DNA from: an uncultured Eubacteriales bacterium
Lineage (GTDB): Bacteria > Bacillota > Clostridia > Peptostreptococcales > Anaerovoracaceae
Direction: 5' to 3'
DNA: 64,000 bases
Assembly: GCA_900545135.1 (NCBI GenBank)
Contig: UQXL01000011.1
Span: forward strand, 12,321 to 76,320
The notes under the pieces were generated by a model. The model was not told the origin of the DNA. It saw only the letters and a list, made by a program, of their open reading frames with translations, and did no database searches. Within the stretch, counting starts at the first letter, position 1. Each line of letters opens with the position of its first letter. This document shows positions 17,372 through 25,445 of the stretch, piece by piece. The position numbers were made by a program, and so were the translations under genes.

Positions 17372-17582
17372 TTATTTCTTTCAAAGAACAGGCAAAACGA
17401 CGGCTCACAGCTCTGTTTTCAGGAAATCAAAATAACTCGCCGCTTCTTTTGAAGAACACGGCTCACAGTTGGCGTGGCCAGCGGCATGAAAATAGCCTCC
17501 GGGCTCAAAAAGATTTTGATTCCAAGCTGAAAACATATGCGGCTTCGCCTGTTTTGCAAGCTGTTCTTTTCAATGAAATAAA
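17372..17582 (+). repeat. Imperfect long inverted repeat, possibly transcribed
   Basis: Left arm 17372-17433 and right arm 17510-17582 are imperfect reverse complements: both contain a TTATTTC..., a GAACAG..., a CAAAAC..., a TGTTTTCAG and an ATCAAAAT block in the same order. Between them is a further partial copy (GAAGAACACGGCTCACAG, 17451-17468) of the left-arm motif. It would fold into a long hairpin in RNA. No protein-coding signal is visible. Confidence 0.6.
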
Positions 17583-17647
17583 GATTTTGTGATGATTTAT
17601 ACGGCAAAAGTGTCAGTCGAATTACAGTGGTCACACCTGTTTTGTGG

Positions 17648-17736
17648 TATAATGAACCCAACATTGTATTGTTCGGCGTTGCCGCAAGGTAGGGTTCATT
17701 GAATCACTTTGCCAGACTTGTTTTGTGGTATAATGT
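17648..17736 (+). repeat. Structured ~90-bp element, copy A
   Basis: Begins TATAATGAACCC and contains a perfect 9-bp inverted repeat, AATGAACCC (17651-17659) with GGGTTCATT (17692-17700), enclosing a GTTCGGCGTTGCCGCAAGG core. Bases 17668-17714 (47 nt) are identical to 31686-31732. A TATAAT follows at 17729-17734. It lies directly upstream of the pantothenate kinase gene. I do not recognise it as a known riboswitch class. Confidence 0.7.
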
Positions 17737-17764
17737 CCGCAGACTTTGCACGAAAGGAAATGAT

Positions 17765-18604
17765 ATGGGAATCGTCGTAGGAATTGATATAGGAGGAAGC
17801 ACTACCAAAATTGCGGGATTTGACGGAAGCAGGATGTTGGTGCCGGTACAAATTTCGGCAAACAGCGCTGTGGCGTCTCTGTTCGGGGCGTTCGGCAAAT
17901 TTTTATACGACAATAATCTTGAGCTTTCAGAGATAGATCAAGTCAACCTGACCGGCGTTGGAAGCAGCAATATCACGCAAAAGATTTACGGGCTGCCGAC
18001 ATATAAAGTGGACGAGTTTTCAGCCAACGGCGTAGGCGGAGGATATTTTGCCGGAGGAAAGAACGATTTCATGGTCGTCAGCATGGGAACGGGAACCTCC
18101 TACGTGAGAGTTCAGAATAATATTCCTACGCATCTCGGCGGTATAGGCATAGGAGGAGGAACCATAACGGGGCTTTCCAAGCTTATGCTCAATACTGACG
18201 ACGTAGATAAGATACGGGAGATGGCTGCTGAGGGCAAGATAGGAAATATAGACCTCAGGATAGGCGATATATCTAAAAACCCTCTGCCAGGACTCGACCT
18301 TGAGATCACGGCTTCAAACTTTGGAAAGGCTTCGTCAAGAGCCAGCAGTGAAGATAAGGCAGCCGGCATAGTCCATATGGTGATCGAGACCATATGCCAG
18401 ACGGCAGTTCTCATAGCCAACGGAAACAACATAAAGGATTTCGTACTGATAGGAAATCTGATAAATTTCCCGGAGTGCTGGAGAGTGTGCGACATGATAA
18501 AGCTCATGTATCCGGATGTTAATTTTATAATACCCGAGGATGGAGAATACGGGACTGCTATAGGCACGGCGCTTGCCGATAAATGCTGCCTGAAGCCCGT
18601 ATAG
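17765..18604 (+). CDS. coaW: Type II pantothenate kinase (CoaW-like)
   Basis: First step of coenzyme A synthesis from pantothenate. The 279-residue length fits type II enzymes (about 270). ASKHA-fold motifs are visible: phosphate-1 GIDIGGSTTKIAGF at the N terminus, VVSMGTGTSYV (phosphate-2 region), GGGTITGLSKLM and the late FVLIGNLINFPECW. The ATG at 17765 has GAAAGGAAATG upstream and is preceded by a TATAAT at 17729-17734 and by structured element copy A. A BadF-type ATPase is an alternative name but the pattern favours CoaW. Confidence 0.88.
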   Translation: MGIVVGIDIGGSTTKIAGFDGSRMLVPVQISANSAVASLFGAFGKFLYDNNLELSEIDQVNLTGVGSSNITQKIYGLPTYKVDEFSANGVGGGYFAGGKNDFMVVSMGTGTSYVRVQNNIPTHLGGIGIGGGTITGLSKLMLNTDDVDKIREMAAEGKIGNIDLRIGDISKNPLPGLDLEITASNFGKASSRASSEDKAAGIVHMVIETICQTAVLIANGNNIKDFVLIGNLINFPECWRVCDMIKLMYPDVNFIIPEDGEYGTAIGTALADKCCLKPV

Positions 18605-18610
18605 GTGAAT

Positions 18611-19267
18611 ATGAAAAATAAATTTTGCGGAGTGATGAATCTGGCAGCTGCTGTCTTTGCGGCAGCTGCCGTTATATGTATATCTGTAACGGTCACCGTT
18701 TTGTTCAGGCCGCTTTACTATTTTGACATGGGATATCTGAATATTTCCGAATATTCCGGGATTTCTGAAGAAGTGATAAAAGCCAACTACGACGCTCTGA
18801 TAGATTATAACCTGCTGGGAGGGCCTTCTGAGCTGGTATTTCCGACGATGAGCATGTCGCGTGAAGGCGAGATTCATTTTGAAGAGGTGAAGGATATCTT
18901 CATTTCCATGCAGATTATATCTATTATAGCGCTTATTCTCCTGACCGCATGGATCGTCGTTTATGCAAAGAGAAAAAGCGCAGCCTTTCAATGGATGAAG
19001 CTCACCGGAGCAGTGGTTGCCATAGTTGTGGCAGCGGTGGGAGCCGCAGTGCTGATAGATTGGAACTGGGCGTTTACGACGATGCATAAAGTTTTTTTCA
19101 GAAATGATTTTTGGATCTTCGACGCGAAAACAGACCCTGTCATAAATATCCTGCCGGAGCAGTTCTTTATGCACTGCGGGATAATGATAATTGTGCTGGC
19201 GATCGTTCAGATAATCGCGCTCCAGTTGATTTACAGGAGGTTGAAACGCAGAAGAAATGAATTTTAA
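18611..19267 (+). CDS. DUF1461 / TIGR01906 integral membrane protein
   Basis: A 218-residue membrane protein with an N-terminal segment, a periplasm-side loop (FEEVKDIF motif) and three later membrane segments. The motifs WNWAFTTMHKVFFRNDFWIFD followed by TDPVINILPEQFFM are diagnostic of the family, whose function is unknown. The ATG at 18611 has AGGTG upstream; a GTG at 18605 is possible. It follows coaW by six bases and overlaps the next gene by 11. Confidence 0.82.
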   Translation: MKNKFCGVMNLAAAVFAAAAVICISVTVTVLFRPLYYFDMGYLNISEYSGISEEVIKANYDALIDYNLLGGPSELVFPTMSMSREGEIHFEEVKDIFISMQIISIIALILLTAWIVVYAKRKSAAFQWMKLTGAVVAIVVAAVGAAVLIDWNWAFTTMHKVFFRNDFWIFDAKTDPVINILPEQFFMHCGIMIIVLAIVQIIALQLIYRRLKRRRNEF

Positions 19268-19484
19268 ACGAATGTTTTTCCGATTATATGACAGAAAGAT
19301 TTCAGACGGGACGATAACCTTTTCGCAGCTTGGAATAAGTAAAACAGACTTTACCAGGCTTTGCACAGAAGAAAATTTTGCTTTCGATGAAGAAACGATA
19401 TTGAGGATAAGCAAAATAATGAAGCTGAGCGGGGAAGAGGAGGAAGAACTGCTGAAATATGCGGCAAGCAGTGCAGAAAATTAA
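19257..19484 (+). CDS. Small helical protein, possible HTH
   Basis: A 75-residue, charged, helical protein. The segment ISDGTITFSQLGISKTDFTRLCTEENFAFDEETI resembles the helix-turn-helix of Cro/C1-type proteins, but is too short to be sure. Its ATG overlaps the end of the DUF1461 gene, so it is probably coupled to it and may act with it. Confidence 0.55.
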   Translation: MNFKRMFFRLYDRKISDGTITFSQLGISKTDFTRLCTEENFAFDEETILRISKIMKLSGEEEEELLKYAASSAEN

Positions 19485-19504
19485 AATGCAGTGAAGTAAA
19501 AATA

Positions 19505-19534
19505 AAAAGTCTGGTATCTAGATACCGGACTTTT
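19505..19534. terminator. Bidirectional terminator between converging genes
   Basis: Stem AAAAGTCTGGTATC / GATACCGGACTTTT with a very short loop; the A and T runs on either side let it work for both the coaW group and ychF. Confidence 0.9.
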
Positions 19535-19561
19535 GTAATTATATCTGGCAGAGGCGGATAA

Positions 19562-20653
19562 TCATACATTGAAGAGGAAATGCATCACATCTCCGTCCTT
19601 GACCACATAGTCCTTGCCTTCGGAACGGACGAGGCCTTTTTCTTTAGCTGTAGCTAAGTTTCCGCCGCATTCGATGAGCTTTTCATAAGCGATGGTTTCC
19701 GCACGTATGAACCCCTTTTCAAAATCGGAGTGTATTTTGCCGGCAGCGCCGGGAGCCTTGGTTCCGCGCCTTATGGTCCAGGCCCTTACTTCAGGCTCGC
19801 CTGCCGTAAGGAAGGAAATTAGATCCAGAAGAGAATAAGACGCTTTTATGAGCTGGTCGAGACCTGATTCTTCTATGCCCAGTTCCTGCAGGAAAAGCGC
19901 TCTTTCATCGTCATCCAGTTCCGCGACTTCGGCCTCGATTTCAGCACATATTACGGTGACCTCAGCGTTTTCTGAAGCGGCTATTTCGCGAACTTTTTTG
20001 ACATATTCATTGTCTCCCGAGGAGACTTCGCTGTCGGATACATTGGCGACGTAAATTATAGGCTTATATGAAAGCAAGTCGAGGGTTTTTACAAAGGAGG
20101 CTTCATCTTCCTCCAGGTTCATGGCGCGTGCATTCTTACCTTCGCCCAGCCAGGAATAAATTCTGTTTAAAAGATCGAGCTCGCCCTGCAGCTTTTTATC
20201 GGCTTTAGCCGCTTTAGCTGCTTTTTGTATACGCCTTTCCAGCATTTCCATATCGGATAGGAGCAGCTCGGTATTTATGGTTTCGATGTCGGAAACGGGG
20301 TCTATGTGGCCTCCCACGTGGACGATGTTGTCGTTTTCAAAGCATCTGACTACATGGACTATAGCGTCCACTTCGCGTATATGGCCGAGAAATTTGTTGC
20401 CGAGGCCCTCGCCTTTAGAGGCGCCTTTTACAAGCCCTGCTATGTCGCAGAACTCGATGGTGGTGTATATGGTTTTCTTTGAGTTGTACATATCGTGCAG
20501 CACTTTGAGGCGTTCATCAGGAACGGTCACAACGCCTACATTGGGCTCTATAGTGCAGAAAGGATAATTTGCGGCCTCTGCGCCTGCCTTTGTTATTGCG
20601 TTGAATAAAGTGCTTTTTCCCACATTGGGAAGTCCGACGATTCCTAGTCTCAT
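19562..20653 (-). CDS. ychF: Redox-regulated ATPase YchF
   Basis: Obg-family protein that binds ATP rather than GTP and associates with ribosomes. The 363-residue length is exact for YchF. P-loop LPNVGKSTLFNA, switch IEFCDIAGLVKGASKGEGLGN, the ATP-specifying motif region YVANVSD, and the C-terminal TGS-like domain ending KDGDVMHFLFNV are present. The ATG at 20653 follows AAAGGAGAA on the minus strand. Downstream of lgt with a 22-base gap, so probably one operon. Confidence 0.96.
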   Translation of the reverse strand: MRLGIVGLPNVGKSTLFNAITKAGAEAANYPFCTIEPNVGVVTVPDERLKVLHDMYNSKKTIYTTIEFCDIAGLVKGASKGEGLGNKFLGHIREVDAIVHVVRCFENDNIVHVGGHIDPVSDIETINTELLLSDMEMLERRIQKAAKAAKADKKLQGELDLLNRIYSWLGEGKNARAMNLEEDEASFVKTLDLLSYKPIIYVANVSDSEVSSGDNEYVKKVREIAASENAEVTVICAEIEAEVAELDDDERALFLQELGIEESGLDQLIKASYSLLDLISFLTAGEPEVRAWTIRRGTKAPGAAGKIHSDFEKGFIRAETIAYEKLIECGGNLATAKEKGLVRSEGKDYVVKDGDVMHFLFNV

Positions 20654-20675
20654 GGAAGTTCTCCTTTGTTTAAAT

Positions 20676-21440
20676 TTATTTGTTTTGCATGTTGTCTGAG
20701 CGTAAAGCCTGTCTGCGCAGGAAAACATATATTACCGCGCAGCCTGCTATCAAAGCGAGGCTTAATACTTGAGCCTGGCGCAGCGGACCTATCATGAGGC
20801 TGTCTGTTCTCAGACCCTCGACGAAGAATCTTTCAACGGAATATAGGATCCCATATAAGCAAACGATTTGTCCCGGAAACCTGCGGTTATTTTTAGAAAA
20901 GTACATCAAAAATATGAACAGCAGGAAACACCAGATAGATTCGTACAGGAAAGTGGGATGGTAGCCCGTTCCGTCGATTATCTGAGCCCATGGCAGGTCA
21001 GTAGGCCCTCCGTGGGCCTCTTCGTTGAAAAAATTGCCCCAGCGGCCGATCGCCTGAGCCAGTGGTATAACGGGCGCAATGAGGTCTGCCGCATCCAGGA
21101 ATTTGACTTTATAATGTCTGCATACGAAGTAGCTGACGATAAAGCATAATATCAAGCCGCCGTGGACTGCTAGCCCGCCGTTTCTGATATTGAAAATTTC
21201 AGACAGGTTGCCGGAAAAATCATCCCAGCTGAATATTACATAGTAAAGCCTTGCGCCGATGACTGCCGAGGGAATTATCCATATAGTGAGGGTAAGTATA
21301 AAATCAGGATCGATTCCGTACTTAGGCGCGCGCATGTAAGAAATAATTACGGCCAGCATAAAGCCTATGCCTATGAGAAGGCCGTACCACATTATGTCCA
21401 GGCCAAAAATGCTGAACGCTACCGGATCAGGTGCTCTCAT
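20676..21440 (-). CDS. lgt: Prolipoprotein diacylglyceryl transferase
   Basis: Membrane enzyme that attaches diacylglycerol to the lipobox cysteine of prolipoproteins. It has 254 residues and seven hydrophobic segments. Diagnostic motifs are GGLAVHGGL and the Lgt signature PLAQAIGRWGNFFNEEAHG, followed by HPTFLYES and the late GLRTDSL. The ATG at 21440 follows AAAGGAGATTT. It shares an intergenic region with the divergent sfsA gene. Confidence 0.97.
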   Translation of the reverse strand: MRAPDPVAFSIFGLDIMWYGLLIGIGFMLAVIISYMRAPKYGIDPDFILTLTIWIIPSAVIGARLYYVIFSWDDFSGNLSEIFNIRNGGLAVHGGLILCFIVSYFVCRHYKVKFLDAADLIAPVIPLAQAIGRWGNFFNEEAHGGPTDLPWAQIIDGTGYHPTFLYESIWCFLLFIFLMYFSKNNRRFPGQIVCLYGILYSVERFFVEGLRTDSLMIGPLRQAQVLSLALIAGCAVIYVFLRRQALRSDNMQNK

Positions 21441-21576
21441 CTCAAATCTCCTTTTGTGTATTGATACGATACCTTTTGAGGGTTTCGTGTTCTTTGACGG
21501 GTATTGTTTTTAAGCTTTCATACTATTATACAAAAAAAACTACCAAATGTCATCAAAGTTTGGTACTATTTTTAAC

Positions 21577-22338
21577 ATGAAGTATGAAAATATTGTTGCA
21601 GGAAAATTCATATCGAGACCTAACCGATTTATTGCCGACGTATATGTGGAAAGCGGATCAGGCATGGACAGCGCGGCAGACGCGATTGCCATGGAAAGCG
21701 AGGCTGTTAAGGCGCACGTTAAGAACACGGGAAGGCTGGGAGAACTTTTAGTTCCGGGAGCAAAGATATATCTGGAAGATCATTTCGGGCACATGGGGAG
21801 CAGGAAGATGAGATACTCTCTCATAGCGGTCGAAAAACAGATTGAATTGGGAACACTGCTGGCAAATATAGATTCTCAGGCGCCGAATAAAATCGTAAAA
21901 GAGGCTATTGAAGAGGGAAAACTTAGATTTTTCGGAGCAAATTCAGACGAGCTGACGATCAAGCCTGAAGCTGTGTACGGAGATTCTAGACTGGATTTTA
22001 AAATCAGCGGAAAAAACGGCTCTGAAGCTCTCATTGAGGTAAAAGGAGTTACGCTGGAGTCAGATGGAATCGCCTCTTTCCCCGATGCGCCCACAGAGAG
22101 GGGCATAAAGCATCTTAAGGAGCTGGAAAAGGCTGTCGCTGAAGATAAGGAAGCTTTTGTCATATTCGTGCTGCAGATGAAAGGAATGAAGCTTTTCAGA
22201 CCCAACGACGAAAAGCATAAGGCTTTCGGCGACGCTTTGAGGCATGCTGCAGCAAACGGCGTCAGAGTCATGGCTTTTGAATGTGACGTATCGAAGGATC
22301 AGATAAAATTATCAGGTCAGGTAGAGACAGAATTGTAG
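21577..22338 (+). CDS. sfsA: SfsA family protein
   Basis: A 253-residue member of the SfsA (sugar fermentation stimulation) family, a fold related to restriction endonucleases with debated function in nucleic acid binding. Motifs GKFISRPNRFIADV, HVKNTGRLGELLVPGA, SRKMRYSLIAV, IEVKGVTLE and FPDAPTERGIKHL are typical. Starting at 21577 gives the usual N terminus MKYENIVAGKF. No ribosome site precedes it or the upstream ATG at 21547, so the start is uncertain. Confidence 0.92.
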   Translation: MKYENIVAGKFISRPNRFIADVYVESGSGMDSAADAIAMESEAVKAHVKNTGRLGELLVPGAKIYLEDHFGHMGSRKMRYSLIAVEKQIELGTLLANIDSQAPNKIVKEAIEEGKLRFFGANSDELTIKPEAVYGDSRLDFKISGKNGSEALIEVKGVTLESDGIASFPDAPTERGIKHLKELEKAVAEDKEAFVIFVLQMKGMKLFRPNDEKHKAFGDALRHAAANGVRVMAFECDVSKDQIKLSGQVETEL

Positions 22339-22342
22339 AAAT

Positions 22343-22374
22343 AAACCGGTCAATCGCATGGAATGACCGGTTTT
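22343..22374. terminator. Terminator between sfsA and the antiporter gene
   Basis: Stem AAACCGGTCA / TGACCGGTTTT with a 12-base loop; usable from both strands. Confidence 0.85.
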
Positions 22375-22417
22375 GCTGTTTCGGTGCGTAAATATATGTT
22401 TGAATGAAAAGCTACGA

Positions 22418-23932
22418 TTAGTTTATAATAAATCCCGTGACGAGGAAGAACAATGATGAAATGACCGCGGCAAGGATTCCATAAGGCGCTTGCGTCAAAG
22501 CATGATCAAAATTGTTGCATCCCGTAGCCGATGAGGTTATAACCGTTGCATCGGAATAGAAGCATACGTGGGAACCGAAAACTCCCGCACTGAGCACAGC
22601 CGATACTGCCAGCGTGACGTCGGAATCAAGCGTCTGCGCCAGAGGAATGACTATAGGCAGGGCTATGATGAACATTCCCCAGTTGGTTCCTGTAATAAAT
22701 TCCGTTATGGCCAGCGCTATGAAAACTACAAAAGGGAGCAGCTGCGGAGTCACCAAATTAGTCGCTGAAGTTATTACATAATATGTGAAGCTTATCTGCT
22801 CGTTTACTTCTGCGAATAGGAAAGCAAGAACCATCAGCATGAGCGGCATGATCATATTTTTAAGACCTTCAAGAGCGATATCGGTGAATTCCTCAGCTGA
22901 CATGACTCCCTGCCACATATACAGTATGAACATAAATCCTAAAGTTATAAGCACGCCCAGCTGCATATCGCAGTCCATCATTATGGTTGAACCTACAAGG
23001 ACAAGAATCGGCAAAAATAAATTGCTTATCTTGGGATTTTCCGGAACCACTTCATCTTTGCCGGCCCTTATATCAATCTTTTCACTTCCGGCTGGAGCCA
23101 GCGGACCACCCGATTCAACCCGCTGAAAAGCGTTTTTCATAGGTCCGAAAATAGGTATGATGCCTAGAATTACCAGAGGCACTATCGCAGCCGCGATCCA
23201 GCCGTAGAAATTGTATGGTATGGTCTTCACAAAATATATCAGGCCTTCGCCCTCAGGGGCCCAGCCGTTGCTTTCCAATATTCTCGAAACGAATACAGCC
23301 CAGGTGGAAATAGGAATTATCACGCATAAAGGCGCGGCGGTGGAATCTACTATATAAGAGAGAAACTCCCGCGGCACTCTATGCCTGTCGGTCAGCTTAG
23401 TCATGCAGGAACCGACTGTGAGCGAATTGAGATAATCATCTATGAATATAACTACTCCGAGAAACCAGGTCCACATGAGGGATGAATTTCTGGTTTTGGC
23501 CTTTTTAGCGATCCACTCGCCGAAAGCATAAGAACCGCCTGAATGTTCAATGAGAGCGATTATGCTTCCCATGAGACCGCATACTATTATGAGCCATGCG
23601 ATGTCTTCATCCATCATAACATTTAAAATACTTGTGCTAAAATTTGAAAAGGTGTTGGCCAGCCATGAATCGCCCGTCCCCAGCGTCCCTGGTCTTGAGA
23701 CCATGATGAAGCCGATGAGAGAAGACAAGATCAAGGCTTCCAGGATTCTCTTAGTAGCGAATATGTATATTATAAGAAAAATCGCAGGTACCAATGAAAA
23801 AGCCCCGTATTGAGATACGTCCTGAGGCAGCATGCCTGTAAAAATAACTGTAAGTAAAAGTACAACAATGATAACTAACAGGGTACGCCTGCTGCTGAAA
23901 GCGGCTTTTTCCCTTGCGAGCATTTTGAACAA
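22418..23932 (-). CDS. NhaC-family Na+/H+ antiporter or organic-acid antiporter
   Basis: A 504-residue polytopic carrier (about 12 membrane segments). Family motifs include VVIFIDDYLNSLTVGSCM, STAAPLCVIIPISTWAVF and GSHVCFYSDATVITSSATGCNNFDHA, characteristic of the NhaC/NhaD-like Na+/H+ antiporter family. Substrate cannot be fixed from sequence; some relatives exchange malate/lactate or amino acids. The likely start is TTG at 23932, nine bases after AAAGGAG on the minus strand; an ATG three codons downstream is an alternative. Hydrophilic loop near residues 275-305 is cytosolic. Confidence 0.88.
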   Translation of the reverse strand: MFKMLAREKAAFSSRRTLLVIIVVLLLTVIFTGMLPQDVSQYGAFSLVPAIFLIIYIFATKRILEALILSSLIGFIMVSRPGTLGTGDSWLANTFSNFSTSILNVMMDEDIAWLIIVCGLMGSIIALIEHSGGSYAFGEWIAKKAKTRNSSLMWTWFLGVVIFIDDYLNSLTVGSCMTKLTDRHRVPREFLSYIVDSTAAPLCVIIPISTWAVFVSRILESNGWAPEGEGLIYFVKTIPYNFYGWIAAAIVPLVILGIIPIFGPMKNAFQRVESGGPLAPAGSEKIDIRAGKDEVVPENPKISNLFLPILVLVGSTIMMDCDMQLGVLITLGFMFILYMWQGVMSAEEFTDIALEGLKNMIMPLMLMVLAFLFAEVNEQISFTYYVITSATNLVTPQLLPFVVFIALAITEFITGTNWGMFIIALPIVIPLAQTLDSDVTLAVSAVLSAGVFGSHVCFYSDATVITSSATGCNNFDHALTQAPYGILAAVISSLFFLVTGFIIN

Positions 23933-23984
23933 CTATCATCTCTCCTTTCAGTTGCCCTTTTAGGGCGTAAAATAAGCAAGGACA

Positions 23985-24012
23985 ATTATAGCAAAACGGC
24001 GGGGAATTTCAA
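23985..24012 (-). promoter_or_regulatory. Promoter of the NhaC-family gene
   Basis: On the minus strand TTGAAA, 16-base spacer, TATAAT. A small GCCCTTTTAGGGC hairpin (about 23955-23966) lies between the start point and the ribosome site. The rest of the gap up to the tRNA cluster is AT-rich with no gene. Confidence 0.75.
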
Positions 24013-24211
24013 CATTTTTTTTATAAAGCGCACATTAAATTTTCTGAAGATGATTTGGGATGCGATTAAATGATAATATGACGGTGATTTTTTGAGCCGT
24101 AACAGGCGCAAATCGATGAAAATACTTGTTTTTTATTTGAGTATACAAAAATTAATGATATTTTCAGCCGGCAAAGAAAAAATTTTTCAGCCGGGTAAAG
24201 AAAAAAACATA

Positions 24212-24240
24212 TTGACATATAACTCACATTTTGGTAATAT
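24212..24240 (+). promoter_or_regulatory. Promoter of the tRNA cluster
   Basis: TTGACA, 17-base spacer, TAATAT, ending 31 bases before the first tRNA. Confidence 0.85.
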
Positions 24241-24271
24241 AACTCTTGCAGTGATTTCAAGTCACAAATGT

Positions 24272-24348
24272 GGCGGTGTAGCTTAGTTGGCTAGAGCGTC
24301 CGGTTCATACCCGGAAGGTCGGTGGTTCGACTCCACTCGCCGCTACCA
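24272..24348 (+). tRNA. tRNA-Met (CAT), elongator type
   Basis: Seventy-seven bases including encoded CCA. The anticodon loop is TTCATAC; acceptor stem GGCGGTG pairs with CGCCGCT (one terminal wobble); the T loop is TTCGACT. The body is not the initiator type; an Ile-CAT isoacceptor cannot be fully excluded. Confidence 0.92.
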
Positions 24349-24365
24349 TTTTTTTATTAAAAGTC

Positions 24366-24441
24366 GGGAGTTTAGCTCAGCTGGGAGAGCATCTGCCTTA
24401 CAAGCAGAGGGTCATAGGTTCGAGCCCTATAACTCCCACCA
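24366..24441 (+). tRNA. tRNA-Val (TAC)
   Basis: Seventy-six bases including CCA. Acceptor GGGAGTT/AACTCCC; anticodon loop CTTACAA; T loop TTCGAGC. Confidence 0.95.
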
Positions 24442-24448
24442 TCATCGC

Positions 24449-24525
24449 GGCCTGGTAGTTCAGTTGGTTAGAATGCCAGCCTGTCACGCTGGAGGTCGAC
24501 GGTTCGAGCCCGTTCCAGGTCGCCA
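24449..24525 (+). tRNA. tRNA-Asp (GTC)
   Basis: Seventy-seven bases including CCA. Acceptor GGCCTGG/CCAGGTC, anticodon loop CTGTCAC, discriminator G as expected for Asp. Confidence 0.95.
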
Positions 24526-24659
24526 ACTTAATATTTTTGATTTAAAAAGATTAAATGTGATTCTTTGGCATATAATATACTTAGTAAAAATGCAGGAGAT
24601 CGCAGGGATCTTTACCGGAAGACAGCGTAAGACGAGCATGTTTACCGGGAAGCCGGCAT

Positions 24660-24736
24660 GGTGGGTATCGTCAAGTGGTTAAGACCCAGGGTTGTGGCTC
24701 CTGTATACGTGGGTTCGAATCCCACTACCCACCCCA
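24660..24736 (+). tRNA. tRNA-His (GTG)
   Basis: Acceptor GTGGGTA/TACCCAC with the extra 5' G opposite C73 that marks tRNA-His; anticodon loop TTGTGGC; CCA encoded. Confidence 0.95.
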
Positions 24737-24771
24737 TAAAATTTCAGCCAAAGCTGAGCAATTTATGATGT

Positions 24772-24846
24772 TGGGGTATCGCCAAGTGGTAAGGCAACGG
24801 ATTCTGATTCCGTCATCCGCAGGTTCGAATCCTGCTACCCTAGCCA
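24772..24846 (+). tRNA. tRNA-Gln (CTG)
   Basis: Seventy-five bases including CCA. Acceptor TGGGGTA/TACCCTA, anticodon loop TTCTGAT, so the anticodon is CTG. Confidence 0.92.
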
Positions 24847-24879
24847 ATTTATACTGTTGAGCCCATCAGGGCTTGACGG

Positions 24880-24954
<75 letters not shown>

Positions 24955-24973
24955 TAACATATCCATTAGGATT

Positions 24974-25006
24974 AAAAAACCCGAGAATGAGTTCTCGGGT
25001 TTTTTA
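24974..25006 (+). terminator. Terminator of the tRNA cluster
   Basis: Stem AAAAAACCCGAGAA / TTCTCGGGTTTTTT with a three-to-four-base loop and a run of T. Confidence 0.93.
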
Positions 25007-25072
25007 TTGCATTCAGCTTGAACGGCAGCAGTGAAGAATATAAATGCATGATATGGGCGGGTATCAGTTAGA

Positions 25073-25147
25073 ATGGAGCAGAAGCTGGCCGACATGGAGC
25101 AGAAGCTGGCCGACATGGAGCAGAAGCTGGCCGCCGTGCCGGACTAA
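25073..25147 (+). CDS. 24-residue heptad-repeat mini-ORF
   Basis: Three in-frame copies of a 21-bp unit (each GACATGGAGCAGAAGCTGGCC) encode the heptad MEQKLAD three times, then AAVPD and a stop: an ideal coiled-coil fragment. No ribosome site precedes the ATG. It may be the remnant of a larger coiled-coil gene or a pure tandem-repeat product; expression is doubtful. Confidence 0.3.
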   Translation: MEQKLADMEQKLADMEQKLAAVPD

Positions 25148-25156
25148 GCAGAAGCG

Positions 25157-25272
25157 CATCCAAATTTCGGGAAATGGTAACCATTTTCTGAAAAAACACC
25201 GATATTGGATACCGCGGTATCCAATATCGCAAAAACCGTGTCCATTTTCTGCGTTTTTGGCAAATTTGGATA
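25157..25272 (+). repeat. Nested palindromic element with a perfect 30-bp palindrome
   Basis: Bases 25200-25229 form a perfect 30-bp palindrome centred on ACCGCGGT. It is flanked by outer inverted arms ATCCAAATTT (25158-25167) and AAATTTGGAT (25262-25271) and by two direct copies of CCATTTTCTG. The layout resembles a REP/MITE-like element; the outer right arm overlaps the predicted toxin promoter. Confidence 0.7.
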
Positions 25273-25295
25273 CGGATATGTCAGAGAAGTAAAAT
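25266..25295 (+). promoter_or_regulatory. Candidate toxin promoter
   Basis: TTGGAT, 18-base spacer, TAAAAT, about 150 bases upstream of the small hydrophobic ORF. The predicted 5' leader contains CCTCC at 25311-25315, able to pair with the toxin ribosome site. Confidence 0.45.
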
Positions 25296-25321
25296 ACAGC
25301 GAGAGCAAGGCCTCCTAATAA

Positions 25322-25370
25322 GACCGAGATGATTCGCCTGTGAAATTAATATTGACCGAGGTAATTCGCC
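25322..25370 (+). repeat. 17-bp direct repeat in the toxin leader
   Basis: GACCGAGATGATTCGCC (25322-25338) and GACCGAGGTAATTCGCC (25354-25370) differ at two bases and are 32 bp apart. A GCCCGG/CCGGGC hairpin follows at 25368-25383. Confidence 0.7.
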
Positions 25371-25445
25371 CGGCAATCCGGGCATTTACACCATCGGGTC
25401 GCCGCCTGGCGGTTTGGTCACTTCCTGAGAAGGGAGGTGATAGCT

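Noticed and set aside
17154..17435. 93-codon plus-strand frame beginning with a Cys-rich stretch after the P-type ATPase.
   Set aside because: It crosses the ATPase terminator and the inverted repeat, has no ribosome site and no codon-usage support.
24287..24860. Two plus-strand frames running through the tRNA genes (24287-24682 and 24675-24860), encoding Arg/Gly-rich sequence such as SSAGRASALQAEGHRFEP.
   Set aside because: The sequence is the translation of tRNA genes, a well-known annotation artefact; no ribosome site or separate promoter.
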